A stretch of 64,000 bases of DNA from the NCBI RefSeq assembly GCF_900115605.1, contig NZ_FOXC01000004.1, forward strand, positions 1-64,000, given 5' to 3'. The position numbers and the translations under genes are program-made. The notes under the pieces are model-generated. The model was not told the origin of the DNA, searched no databases, and saw only the letters and a program-made list of their open reading frames with translations. Below, in pieces: positions 38,651-47,944 of this stretch. This DNA is from Halolactibacillus halophilus. GTDB taxonomy: Bacteria; Bacillota; Bacilli; Bacillales; Amphibacillaceae. Numbering within the stretch: the stretch's first letter is position 1; every line of letters starts with the position of its first letter.

Positions 38651-39970
38651 TTAAATAATATTTTCCCCTGTACGTTCTTCCATTTTAAGAATTGAGCAAA
38701 TTTGTTTTTTCTCTTTAGACTCAGGTAGCGCTTCAATCAGATCTCTCGGATAAAACAGTTTATGATCTGACCGGGTTTTGCCTGTAATTGCATCGACAAT
38801 CGTCGACAGCTGGGACAGCTCGATCAGTTCATCATCTGGAGTCAACAAGTAAATTGGCACCCGGTCATTCATCTCGCCGGGGCGATAGAAATCATAGGGT
38901 AAATCGGACGTTGAGTCTTCGACTAAATAATAGGTTGGATCGAGTCCAACAGCTTGAAAGGCATCACGCAACGCTTGCCAATCTTCCGCCTCAAAGTCCG
39001 TGTGGTGAGATACAAATTTAAATAAGCGACGATTGACAAACCGGTCACATAAATCACTTAACACTTCATCTGTTTCTTCCATCCATTGCTGGAAGTAATA
39101 CATAACAATCGTCTCATCTAAACGAATATAATCCGTTAAGGATACCTCGTTTTTAAACAAGTATAAGAAATGATCCGGTGTTTGTTTAAAGTGATACCCC
39201 GCTTGATACAGTTCTTTTACCCGGTGAAAAATACGCGATAAAATCACTTCAGCCGACCGGCTAACCGGGTGGAAATACACTTGCCAATGCATTTGGTAAC
39301 GACTTAAGATATAATCTTCAACTGCGTGCATGCCGGTTTGTTTAACCACAACTTGTTCTTTTTTTGGTCGCATCACACGCAGTAGACGTTCTAAGTCGAA
39401 TTGACCGTAACTCACACCGGTGAAATACGCATCACGCAACAGATAATCCATCCGGTCAGCATCAATTTGGCTTGAGATTAAGCTCACAACCAATTGATCG
39501 TCATGGGTTTTATTAATCACAGCGGCCACTTCTTCTGGGAAAGTATCTGACACCTTTCTTAATACCGCATTCACTTGGGTGTCGCCTAAAATAATCGCTT
39601 TTGTGAAAGCTTCATGATCTAAATCAAACACCTTTTCAAACGAATGTGAAAACGGTCCGTGACCTAAATCATGCAATAAGCTAGCTGTCAGCGCTAATAA
39701 GCGCTGATCTTCACTCCACGCCTCTCTTCCAGTAAAGTTCTCCGTGATTCGCCGGACAAGCTCATACACACCAAGCGAATGGTTAAACCGAGAATGTTCC
39801 GCACCATGAAACGTTAAGTAACTCGTGCCAAGTTGTTTAATTCGGCGCAGGCGTTGAAACTCTTTTGTTCCGATCAAATCCCATATCACTTGATACCTGA
39901 CATGGATATAGCGGTGGACTGGGTCCTTGAACACTTTTTCTTCCGGTAGTTGTTCACAGCGATAGCTCAT
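38651..39970 (-). CDS. ywfO: HD-domain phosphohydrolase (YwfO type)
   Basis: The HD-superfamily motifs H...HD...D are in HSRFNHSLGVYEL, LLHDLGHGPFSHSFE and SSQIDADRMDYLLRDAYFTG, the dGTPase-like arrangement. It has 439 residues, like B. subtilis YwfO. A related Enterococcus protein is a dNTP triphosphohydrolase, so a nucleotide triphosphatase role is likely but not certain here. GGAGG lies 8 nt from the ATG. It stands next to lipL and pta, as in B. subtilis. Confidence 0.9.
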   Translation of the reverse strand: MSYRCEQLPEEKVFKDPVHRYIHVRYQVIWDLIGTKEFQRLRRIKQLGTSYLTFHGAEHSRFNHSLGVYELVRRITENFTGREAWSEDQRLLALTASLLHDLGHGPFSHSFEKVFDLDHEAFTKAIILGDTQVNAVLRKVSDTFPEEVAAVINKTHDDQLVVSLISSQIDADRMDYLLRDAYFTGVSYGQFDLERLLRVMRPKKEQVVVKQTGMHAVEDYILSRYQMHWQVYFHPVSRSAEVILSRIFHRVKELYQAGYHFKQTPDHFLYLFKNEVSLTDYIRLDETIVMYYFQQWMEETDEVLSDLCDRFVNRRLFKFVSHHTDFEAEDWQALRDAFQAVGLDPTYYLVEDSTSDLPYDFYRPGEMNDRVPIYLLTPDDELIELSQLSTIVDAITGKTRSDHKLFYPRDLIEALPESKEKKQICSILKMEERTGENII

Positions 39971-40213
39971 CTTTATTGCCTCCTTTTTTAAGCTCTTTAT
40001 ATCTAATCATTTTGCCTGTACGCTAAATCTTTTATTTGTCCTTCTATTATACCCGTCTTCTTTTGCAAATTTTATGAAGCACATTTTAAATTCAATGGGA
40101 TATATTCCTTAATTATAGCATACCCCTATCCTTTTAGGCGAAAACAAAGCGAACCGGTCGCTTATTTTGTTAGTTTTTTGTATAATGAAACAGACGAATT
40201 TAGAGGTGATAAA

Positions 40214-41041
40214 ATGAAACATTGGACAACGATTTTCCCATCTGAAACTGTGCGGTTTCTTGATGATACCCACAGTGAACTAAAACCGTATCAATCTTTT
40301 GCGGTTGATGATGCGCTCATTGAAACAATTGATCACTCACAACCAGTGATCCGGTTATGGCGCCATCACCCCTATGTTATTTTAGGGATTGCCGATACAA
40401 AGCTGCCCTTTCTAACTGACGGGGTAACCTTTTTAAATGACAATAGCTACAATGTTGTCGTTAGAAATTCCGGAGGCTTAGCAGTTATCGCTGACAACGG
40501 TGTTTTAAGCTTGTCGTTGATTTTACCCGAAGCAAAGACAACGTCAATCAATGAAGGTTACGAAAAAATGGTCGCCTTTATAAAGGAAGTACTTAAGCCG
40601 TGGACAGACAATATTGAAGCTTTTGAAGTTGTCGGTTCTTATTGTCCGGGTGACTATGATTTAAGCATTGGTGGTAAAAAATTTGCCGGTATTTCACAAC
40701 GCCGGGTAAAAAGTGGCCTCAGTGTTCAAATTTATTTAGCTCTTTCTGCCGATCACGGGCAGCGAGCCACATTGATTCAACAGTTTTACCAGCACGCAAA
40801 ACAAGGAGAAACGACCCGTATTACGTATCCTGACGTTGACCCTAACACGATGGAATCATTGACAACAATCGTAGGTGAGCCGCTCGACACCGACCAATTG
40901 GTCGACCGGATTAAAACTGTGCTCAGTGAACATTTCACAATCAGTGACACACCCCTCACCAAGGAAGAACAACAAATTTTTGATAAGCGCGAACAACAAA
41001 TGATTGACCGCAACAAAAAAGCACTGGGACCCTTATTTTAG
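40214..41041 (+). CDS. lipL: Octanoyl-[GcvH]:protein N-octanoyltransferase
   Basis: This is a cofactor-transferase-fold (biotin/lipoate ligase-like) protein. The catalytic Cys is in VVGSYCPGDYDLSIGGKKFAGISQRR, at the position of Cys150 in B. subtilis LipL, and VVRNSGGLAVI is the lipoyl-binding loop. LipL moves octanoyl from GcvH to E2 subunits in lipoate assembly. I place the start at 40214, with GAGGTG 6 nt upstream; a 12-codon upstream extension overlaps the -10. TATAAT at 40171-40176 is a promoter element. It is convergent with pta. Confidence 0.92.
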   Translation: MKHWTTIFPSETVRFLDDTHSELKPYQSFAVDDALIETIDHSQPVIRLWRHHPYVILGIADTKLPFLTDGVTFLNDNSYNVVVRNSGGLAVIADNGVLSLSLILPEAKTTSINEGYEKMVAFIKEVLKPWTDNIEAFEVVGSYCPGDYDLSIGGKKFAGISQRRVKSGLSVQIYLALSADHGQRATLIQQFYQHAKQGETTRITYPDVDPNTMESLTTIVGEPLDTDQLVDRIKTVLSEHFTISDTPLTKEEQQIFDKREQQMIDRNKKALGPLF

Positions 41042-41056
41042 TCTCAGTGCTTTTTC
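41015..41056. terminator. Bidirectional terminator between lipL and pta
   Basis: AAAAAAGCACTGGGAC and GTCTCAGTGCTTTTT pair over the lipL stop codon, with T-runs both ways. Confidence 0.85.
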
Positions 41057-41134
41057 TTTGTGTTATTATATTGAACTTTCAGGAGAAATTCATCAAATGA
41101 GAAGCAAAGTAGCCAGCTTTACTTCTTGTATCAT

Positions 41135-42106
41135 TTATAATGCTTGAGCTGCCGTAATAATTGCTAACTTATACACGTCATCAGCATTACAACCACGTGA
41201 TAAATCATTTACTGGTGCATTTAACCCTTGCAAGATTGGACCAACCGCATCGTAATTACCAAGACGTTGAGCAATCTTATAGCCAATGTTACCCGCTTCT
41301 AAGCTAGGGAATACAAATACGTTTGCATCACCTTGGATGTCAGAATCCGGTGCTTTTTTCTGAGCAACACTTGGTACAAACGCCGCATCAAATTGGAATT
41401 CCCCGTCTAGGACAAGGTCAGGCGCTAAGCCTTTCGCAATTTTAACCGCTTCTGATACTTTTTCGGTTTCTTCTGATTTAGCTGAACCTTTAGTTGAGAA
41501 ACTTAACATTGCCACACGTGGGTCAATATCAAATAGTCCCGCTGTTTCAGCTGAAGCGATTGCAATTTCTGCTAAGTCTTGGCTGTTTGGCGCAATATTA
41601 ATCGCGCAGTCAGCAAATACATACTTTTCTTCTTCACGTACCATCACAAACACACCTGATGTTTTCTTAATACCTGGTTTTGTTTTAATGATTTGTAACG
41701 CTGGACGTACGGTATCCGCTGTTGAGTGAGCAGCTCCACTAACTAAGCCGTCTGCTTTTCCCATATAAACGAGCATCGTGCCGAAGTAATTTTCATCTTT
41801 TAACATTTCACGTGCTTGTTCAACTGTTGCTTTGCCTTTACGACGTTCCACAAAGCTGTCGACCATCGCATCAAAATCAGCGTAATCTTCCGGATTTACC
41901 ACTTCAACATTGTTTAATGTTGAGTTTAAATCTGCCGCTTTCTGTTCTAGTTCTTCACGTTTACCTACTAATACAGGTGTGATAATTCCTTCAGCTGCTA
42001 ATTTACTCGCTGCTTCTAAGATTCGGTCGTCAGAACCTTCAGGAAAGACGATTTTCTTAGCACCACCTGCCAATTGATCTTGCAATGTATCAAATAAGTT
42101 GCTCAT
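41135..42106 (-). CDS. pta: Phosphate acetyltransferase
   Basis: Pta converts acetyl-CoA and phosphate to acetyl-phosphate, for ATP production through acetate kinase. IVFPEGSDDRILEAA, SGAAHSTADTVRPALQIIKT, INIAPNSQDLAEIAI, MLSFSTKGSAKS and VFPSLEAGNIGYKIAQRL are conserved. At 323 residues it is the short single-domain type. The ATG at 42106 is 8 nt from GGAGGG; a TTG at 42121 lies in the ribosome site. In B. subtilis hemQ adjoins pta, but here it does not. Confidence 0.97.
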   Translation of the reverse strand: MSNLFDTLQDQLAGGAKKIVFPEGSDDRILEAASKLAAEGIITPVLVGKREELEQKAADLNSTLNNVEVVNPEDYADFDAMVDSFVERRKGKATVEQAREMLKDENYFGTMLVYMGKADGLVSGAAHSTADTVRPALQIIKTKPGIKKTSGVFVMVREEEKYVFADCAINIAPNSQDLAEIAIASAETAGLFDIDPRVAMLSFSTKGSAKSEETEKVSEAVKIAKGLAPDLVLDGEFQFDAAFVPSVAQKKAPDSDIQGDANVFVFPSLEAGNIGYKIAQRLGNYDAVGPILQGLNAPVNDLSRGCNADDVYKLAIITAAQAL

Positions 42107-42121
42107 GTGTATTCCCTCCAA

Positions 42122-42549
42122 CTATTATTCTGTTATATATATTACGCCATTTTTGTTATATTTTAAAGTGTTTCGGCTTATTTCTTGAAATTCTTTTTAT
42201 TTACGTAAAAGATTGTTCACAATTACGTCTAAAATCACTAGTATATCCAGTCGTTTTTAGGGAATCTCCTACTCATTTTTCAAGTTCGTTTAATATGTTT
42301 TTTAAAACCTATAGCTGAATGTTAGCACACGAGAAAAATCCGCCACTTATTAAAGCTTAATGACGAGTAACCGGTTCGTTAGCTATTAATAGTGTCTTTA
42401 ACTCACCCTGTTTTTTATGCAAAATGAAAAGAAGCCTACCAATACAGCAACAACACTCGGAAAACTTCCGCTACGTTGCGTTGTTTGGTAGGCTTTTTTA
42501 TTATTTTTGACTTTGTGCGATGAAATCATCAAACCATTCAGCGGCTGAC
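42122..42549. other. Noncoding stretch between pta and ywdI
   Basis: About 430 bp. The only clear element is the terminator at 42429-42504. The remainder presumably carries the pta promoter, but no candidate is convincing. Confidence 0.4.
42429..42504 (-). terminator. Long-loop terminator of ywdI
   Basis: AAAAAAGCCTACCAA and TTGGTAGGCTTCTTTT pair around a loop of about 45 nt on the minus strand, downstream of ywdI. Confidence 0.65.
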
Positions 42550-42873
42550 TTAAAAATCAAGTAACGACCCACTACCTTGCTCAAATTGATCATCTTCATT
42601 CGTTTTAACCGAAGAAGAGGGGTTCGGCTGATACGTATCCCCCATCATCATCTGTAATTCTAGCGCTTCTGCTTGTGCGTTCGTTACATTTGGGGTTTGA
42701 TTTGGTTGTGGCTGACTATTTACTTGAGTAGTTCCACTATCACCATCACTGGCCAGTTCAGCTAGCGTCTGAATCGAGTAAAGATAGGCTACTTTTTTCT
42801 TTTCGTTTGTTTCGTTTAATGCTGATTGTGCTTGCGTGATAATTTTACGAATCACATCGTCTGTATTAATCAT
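42550..42873 (-). CDS. ywdI: YwdI-like protein (DUF5327)
   Basis: This is a soluble protein of about 107 residues. The N-terminal half is helical (DVIRKIITQAQSALNETNEK and YSIQTLAEL). The middle is a low-complexity Gln/Pro/Asn linker, and the C-terminus ends in GSGSLLDF, a conserved tail in this family. The function is unknown. The ATG at 42873 follows AAGGGTGA; the in-frame GTG at 42882 is within that site. It is conserved near pta in Bacillus. Confidence 0.8.
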   Translation of the reverse strand: MINTDDVIRKIITQAQSALNETNEKKKVAYLYSIQTLAELASDGDSGTTQVNSQPQPNQTPNVTNAQAEALELQMMMGDTYQPNPSSSVKTNEDDQFEQGSGSLLDF

Positions 42874-42882
42874 TTGCTTCAC

Positions 42883-43220
42883 CCTTATACGTTTATTTCT
42901 GTTTAGATAATGCTATTCTAACACAAACTTTAAAAATCAAACGGGTTCCTAAAGACAGAAATTATTCTTTGACTACTTAAAAGATGAAATGAGCTACAGT
43001 CACTGTAAAATCAGTCATAAAACAAGTAAGACCACGCTCATGATTATAATCATGAGCGCGGTCAATGGAACTTATAAATATGGCTCCCTGTTAATTACAA
43101 AAAGCCATACTTATAGCATGTTTTTTAAAAGCCCTTGATAACGGCTCCACATTATTAGTCTGGCTTCAAAAAGACTTAAGTTCGCTTATCAAAATATCAG
43201 TAGCGTATTCCGAATAACTA
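42883..43220. other. Noncoding stretch with a long palindrome
   Basis: About 340 bp without a gene. A 34-bp palindrome occupies 43030-43063. Nothing else was recognised. Confidence 0.5.
43030..43063. repeat. 34-bp palindrome without a loop
   Basis: GACCACGCTCATGATTA meets its reverse complement with a single mismatch and no spacer. It may be an acyltransferase terminator (TTACTTGTTTT follows on the minus strand), but it lies 150 bp past the gene and the tail is poor. Confidence 0.7.
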
Positions 43221-44180
43221 TCATTGTTTCACTGCCTTAAATTCAAGCAAAGGTTTGAATAAAATTGTCACAACTCGACTGGATAATAAAAGAACCAGAC
43301 CACCACTTATAACAATCGCGCCTATAAATGTCATTAACCCTTCTATTTGAAAGAGGTTTAAATGCCGCATTATTTGAATGAATAAGCCGTGTAGTAAATA
43401 AACATACAATGTTTTTTGGCCCATTTTTGAATACGTCACTGCTTGTTTAGGCACAATTGCCAGGAAAAGCAAACTTAACAGAATGGCCCCTAAATAAATA
43501 AAACCGCGGGAAACAACACCCATTACAGGTGAACCCATCGCCTCGTAAGAGGCTGAACCAAACAAAAGCTTAACGGGATAATCAAGAAACAAATGGATCC
43601 CAACAATACTAACAATCAGTATACCTGCGAGTTTGGCATGTGTTCTGTCAAGTAAATAAAAGAGCCATTGTTTGTTGACATGATACCCAAGTAAGAAAAA
43701 TGGGAAGAAGACAAAAGTACGCGACAAACTATACTCATGGCCAATCATATCAAAATAACCAACACCTAATCCAATGCCAACAGCAAGTAATAACCCTAAC
43801 GTTGTTGGCAATCGTTTAAATAACGCTAATAAAAGATGCCAACTGAAAAGACTCAACAAAAACCACAGTGACCAGTTAGGTTCCAACATCATTTTGACAG
43901 ATTCACCTTCAAAATAATTCATAACATTATATAGCAGTTGAAATAGGACATAAGGAACAACTAATTTTTTTATTAGATTTTTGAGGTAGATCAGATTCCA
44001 TTTCCCTTTCGCAAAAAAACCACTCACAAATATCATTGCGGGCATATGAAAAAGATAAATGGTTTGATATAACGCCATCACCAGCTGTGAATCACCTGTT
44101 GATGGTTGGATGACATGTCCGAAGACAACGAGGAAAATGAGTAACACTCTTGCATTATCAAAAAAGTAGTCACGTTTCAT
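43221..44180 (-). CDS. Membrane acyltransferase (acyltransferase 3 family)
   Basis: This is an integral membrane protein with about ten hydrophobic helices. RDYFFDNARVLLIFLVVFGH near the N-terminus is the family signature, with the conserved Asn-Arg and His, and FVSGFFAKGKW follows. With about 320 residues it resembles the small YkrP/YfiQ-type members, which have no SGNH domain. The acyl acceptor is unknown; surface polymers are typical. The ATG at 44180 follows AAGGGTGA. No partner gene adjoins it. Confidence 0.85.
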   Translation of the reverse strand: MKRDYFFDNARVLLIFLVVFGHVIQPSTGDSQLVMALYQTIYLFHMPAMIFVSGFFAKGKWNLIYLKNLIKKLVVPYVLFQLLYNVMNYFEGESVKMMLEPNWSLWFLLSLFSWHLLLALFKRLPTTLGLLLAVGIGLGVGYFDMIGHEYSLSRTFVFFPFFLLGYHVNKQWLFYLLDRTHAKLAGILIVSIVGIHLFLDYPVKLLFGSASYEAMGSPVMGVVSRGFIYLGAILLSLLFLAIVPKQAVTYSKMGQKTLYVYLLHGLFIQIMRHLNLFQIEGLMTFIGAIVISGGLVLLLSSRVVTILFKPLLEFKAVKQ

Positions 44181-44588
44181 TGGTTTCACCCTTAATTAAC
44201 AAATTAGTGTCATTATTCGTTCAGATAAGACATTTGGTAACTGTACTTTCACATTACCTATATTATAATACCTGTTTAGAGATCATTAAATGACCTTAGA
44301 AGGATTGTTAGTCAACTGTAACACCATTGTCGTCATTCAATTTGTTTTATTACTTCTTCGTCATATTCGTTATCAAATTGCATTAAACTACCTTACTTAA
44401 TAGTCTAGCAATTGTTTAAGGAAGAAGATTTCATAAGAATATAACCGCAACGTAACTACCATTTGCTGGTGAGTGATGTTTAATATTTGATAGCAGCAAT
44501 TCGGAGGAATTACTCATTCTATTATCTTTCTTGTCTGCCTGTTACCACATTGACTAATATCACTAACATTTATGGTATCGGTTAGAAA
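44181..44588. other. Noncoding stretch upstream of the acyltransferase
   Basis: About 410 bp, AT-rich, between the acyltransferase start and the end of the glucan operon. I see no gene or repeat in it. Confidence 0.4.
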
Positions 44589-44617
44589 GCAAAAAAGGAG
44601 CTAAGCTCCTTTTTTGC
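44589..44617 (-). terminator. Terminator of the glucan-utilisation operon
   Basis: GCAAAAAAGGAGCT and AGCTCCTTTTTTGC form an uninterrupted stem with built-in T-run directly after the GH94 stop codon. It marks the 3' end of an operon of more than 19 kb. Confidence 0.9.
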
Positions 44618-47600
44618 TACCTCTGAATATAGATATCTATAACATTATCTTCTTTCATCAACAATGGTAGTAACGCTTGTTTATTTACTATTAATCCACC
44701 AGAGCGGTATGGACTTTGTTCTTTTTCAACAGCTACCGCATGATTGTTCACGATGATACCGGATTTATCCGCATGTAAGTGATAGTTAAAAACAACAGGC
44801 GTTCTATATACATTAAATTGAAACGCTAAACCATCTAAGTGATCTGGTAAGATAGGGTCAATAACTAATCTATCGTGCATTGGGCGAATGCCTAGTGCCT
44901 GAGAAATAAGTTGATTTAAATAAATTCCAGGTCCACTTGAATAAATTCTCCATCCACCTTTTACAGCACGTTTCCCATTTCTCAACTCAGCAAAGTTCGC
45001 TTGTGCTTCATAGCGATCATTAAACTTACCATCTGATGAACTAAAGTAGGCATTACTTTGTCGTAATTCAGCATTGGGCACAATTTTTTGAATCCCAATC
45101 GGATTAATTTTTTCTAAACTTGACCAAACTTCATCCTCTTTACCTAACTTCGCCATTGCTTCTGCGTAACGAATGTGAGCATGTACATACTGTAACCCGA
45201 TTTCACGACCAAAGTTAGCGGCTGTTTCTGCACGTTGGAAATGAGTATTCACACCCCCTTGATAATTAGCTGGGCGATTCATTAATCTCACACCATCCGG
45301 ACAAGCGAGATGCTCTTGAATTAATTGATAGTTTCTATTAGCCACTGTCTTTGGCACTAATTCACTTATGATACTTCGTTGCATCGGTAATAGGCGATAG
45401 TGGATCCCTGTTGCCTCATCATCTGGGTGGAGCATAGGTACCGGATTATTTGAATCTTCAAGGTATAAAAAGCCTGGTATGACATCTGTGTTTAACATGT
45501 ATCGCTCAAAATCAGCTTTTATCTGATCAGCTAAACGCCCTAATTCAACTGCCTTTTCTTTATCACGGCTATCAAATACTTTCTCAAGTTTAGCAAGAAC
45601 CTGATAGGTTAATGCCACCGTCCAACTTGACACCATGTACTGCTTTAATTGTTTATTAGCCGGTTGTAACGTATCATCCCAGTCACCATCACCATATGAT
45701 GATAATGCTGTTTCATGTAAGAAATGCGTTTTGATATATGCAATTTCTTTTTCTAAATGATGCATAACTGAATAGGATTCTTCAGTGAAGTTATGAACCC
45801 CTCTTACTGTATACGGGACCTTTTCATCTAAAATTGAAAAATCACCTGTTTTTTCTAAATAGTCCCCCATAACTTTAAGTGGCCAAACTATAATATCACC
45901 ATGACTTTCTCCCGCTTTGATATGGTGACACCGGTCAAACATAAACCATTGTGGCCAATTACCATCGTCTTCAAATTGATGCTTAAATATATTTAAAATA
46001 ATTTCTTTTGTTGTTTTATAATTTTCAGTCGCAAGGAAATACTCTATCGGCCCTTGGCAAACGTCACGCGTGCCCCATGCAGCTCCGCTATATTGTTCTA
46101 ACCCATGTGGGACAGAAAAGTGTACTAGCATATTATGTGTATACCAATAGGCGAGGGCATTAACTTTCTCAATCTCATCTAGTCGTTCACCCTTTAGCGT
46201 TAAATCAAAGTCATTTAATAAGTGTTTGTAATACGCTTTGTAGGTTGCTGTTTCCTGCTCGAACGTATCACTTGATACAGAGTCAAACGTGTCGTCTAAC
46301 GTTCCTTGAACAGTAATGGTTAGAGCATCTGTTGCCGTTATTTCTAATACAACGAGTGAACTCTCATTTGCTGTACTGTTTTCTACAAAGAATCGACCAT
46401 CATATACATCAAAATCTGCGCCTTTCACTCCAAGTTTGTATGATAGCTGCGGATAGACCGGCGCACTGTCACTGGTTTCTGTTGCTTTGAATATTAATTC
46501 TTTCTCCAGTGTTTTCATAATAAATGATTGATCATGTTCGTTTGTGTTCATTGTCACCTGGTTAGTCACTAAATATTTATAAGCTTTTCCTGATTCAGAA
46601 GTAACTTCTAGCTTAACGGTTTTATCATTTAGCGACGTATAAGCGGTGACAACAATGACATCTTCCTTAAATTTATAAGTCCAGCGAGTGAAATTCAAAC
46701 CAATGTGATAACTGGATGGGACTGTCATTAAACGATAGTGTTCTCCATCATTTATATAAATCCTTTGTCCAGATGCCTTCATAACATTAAGTGCATTCCG
46801 TTGATTTGAAATCCATTTATTAAAACTCGTATTCCCTAATACAAGTTGGGCATTGAATAAACCATACATAAATGTTGTTGATGTTAGTGTCTCATCTGTT
46901 ACATGATCATTCCGATTCCCCATAAGTATGTGACCGTGTGGGCGCTCTACTAACCGTTCTTTTGCTTTTAATACGACATGCTCATAATCTTTTGTGAAAA
47001 AAGCAAGAAGTTCTCCTTCATTAAATTCTTCTTCTATTCTATTTGGATACAGTTTATTGATTTCTTCTTTAGTTAATGACTCCCCTACAATCACTTTTCC
47101 TATTTGCTCATTTACTTTTGGTGAACTATCATATATTGCGGATGTGATTTGAGTGTTTCGTCGGTCGTAAATTGCTTGTACTTTATCAGATTGAAGTGGC
47201 TTAGTTACTGCATTAGGATGATCACCTTGAATGTGACCATAAAAAACAAATGCCGTCCTTTCGTTCGTTTTTGTTTTTTCAGTTTGTAGAGATGTATAAG
47301 CAAATTCATATTGATATATGTCGTTAGGTAAACTTTTCGTTAAAGCTATTGGAATATCTGTTTCCTTATAATCTAAGCCGAAAAACTGAAACCCATCTGT
47401 TGCATAACCAACAAGGTTATTCAATGATCCTTGTTCTAAATAAGGATGTCCTGTTGATTGACCTTGATTTTGACGAGAACAAACAACGTAACTATTGTCT
47501 ACTTCATAAACAGAATGATCAATATACTGGGATACATAAGCTTCGTTATTTCTCACTGCTCCTGGGTCTCCAAGCCCTATATCTTGTCCATACATCATAT

Positions 47601-47943
47601 CAATCGTGCGGCCATCGTTGTCCACATCAACTGTATAAAACCATGTATTTTCTTCACCTATTTCTAAAGTCACTTGATAATTTAGTCCTTCGACTTTACC
47701 TTTATAAGTTGCTTTCGTTTCGCTTAAGTTAAATGTTGCACCCGCTTTGACACCTAAAAGCGGATAACTTTTAATTTCATCATCATGAATACGAAGGTAA
47801 AGTTGATTTAAACTTCCATCCAAAGGATTACTAATCCATTGATTAATCATAATGGATTGGTATTGAACCTTCTTAATGTCACCCGTTGTTAAAAATTCAA
47901 AAGATATGTCACCTTTTTTTAATCGTAATGGTTGATGTGTCAT
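44617..47943 (-). CDS. GH94 phosphorylase, probable 1,2-beta-oligoglucan phosphorylase
   Basis: GH94 enzymes split beta-glucosides with phosphate to give glucose-1-phosphate. The general acid region GDGDWDDTLQP is near residue 750, in an (alpha/alpha)6 domain preceded by beta-rich N-terminal domains. Tail features are YSSGPGIYLNQ and ALGIRPMHDRLVIDPILP. The length of about 1108 residues matches the Listeria and Lachnoclostridium 1,2-beta-oligoglucan phosphorylases and exceeds cellobiose phosphorylase (about 810). No signal peptide, so cytosolic. The ATG at 47943 lies 2 nt past the GH3 stop, with GAGG 10 nt upstream. Linkage specificity rests on length and on the GH3/GH144 context. Confidence 0.8.
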   Translation of the reverse strand: MTHQPLRLKKGDISFEFLTTGDIKKVQYQSIMINQWISNPLDGSLNQLYLRIHDDEIKSYPLLGVKAGATFNLSETKATYKGKVEGLNYQVTLEIGEENTWFYTVDVDNDGRTIDMMYGQDIGLGDPGAVRNNEAYVSQYIDHSVYEVDNSYVVCSRQNQGQSTGHPYLEQGSLNNLVGYATDGFQFFGLDYKETDIPIALTKSLPNDIYQYEFAYTSLQTEKTKTNERTAFVFYGHIQGDHPNAVTKPLQSDKVQAIYDRRNTQITSAIYDSSPKVNEQIGKVIVGESLTKEEINKLYPNRIEEEFNEGELLAFFTKDYEHVVLKAKERLVERPHGHILMGNRNDHVTDETLTSTTFMYGLFNAQLVLGNTSFNKWISNQRNALNVMKASGQRIYINDGEHYRLMTVPSSYHIGLNFTRWTYKFKEDVIVVTAYTSLNDKTVKLEVTSESGKAYKYLVTNQVTMNTNEHDQSFIMKTLEKELIFKATETSDSAPVYPQLSYKLGVKGADFDVYDGRFFVENSTANESSLVVLEITATDALTITVQGTLDDTFDSVSSDTFEQETATYKAYYKHLLNDFDLTLKGERLDEIEKVNALAYWYTHNMLVHFSVPHGLEQYSGAAWGTRDVCQGPIEYFLATENYKTTKEIILNIFKHQFEDDGNWPQWFMFDRCHHIKAGESHGDIIVWPLKVMGDYLEKTGDFSILDEKVPYTVRGVHNFTEESYSVMHHLEKEIAYIKTHFLHETALSSYGDGDWDDTLQPANKQLKQYMVSSWTVALTYQVLAKLEKVFDSRDKEKAVELGRLADQIKADFERYMLNTDVIPGFLYLEDSNNPVPMLHPDDEATGIHYRLLPMQRSIISELVPKTVANRNYQLIQEHLACPDGVRLMNRPANYQGGVNTHFQRAETAANFGREIGLQYVHAHIRYAEAMAKLGKEDEVWSSLEKINPIGIQKIVPNAELRQSNAYFSSSDGKFNDRYEAQANFAELRNGKRAVKGGWRIYSSGPGIYLNQLISQALGIRPMHDRLVIDPILPDHLDGLAFQFNVYRTPVVFNYHLHADKSGIIVNNHAVAVEKEQSPYRSGGLIVNKQALLPLLMKEDNVIDIYIQR

Positions 47944-47944
47944 A

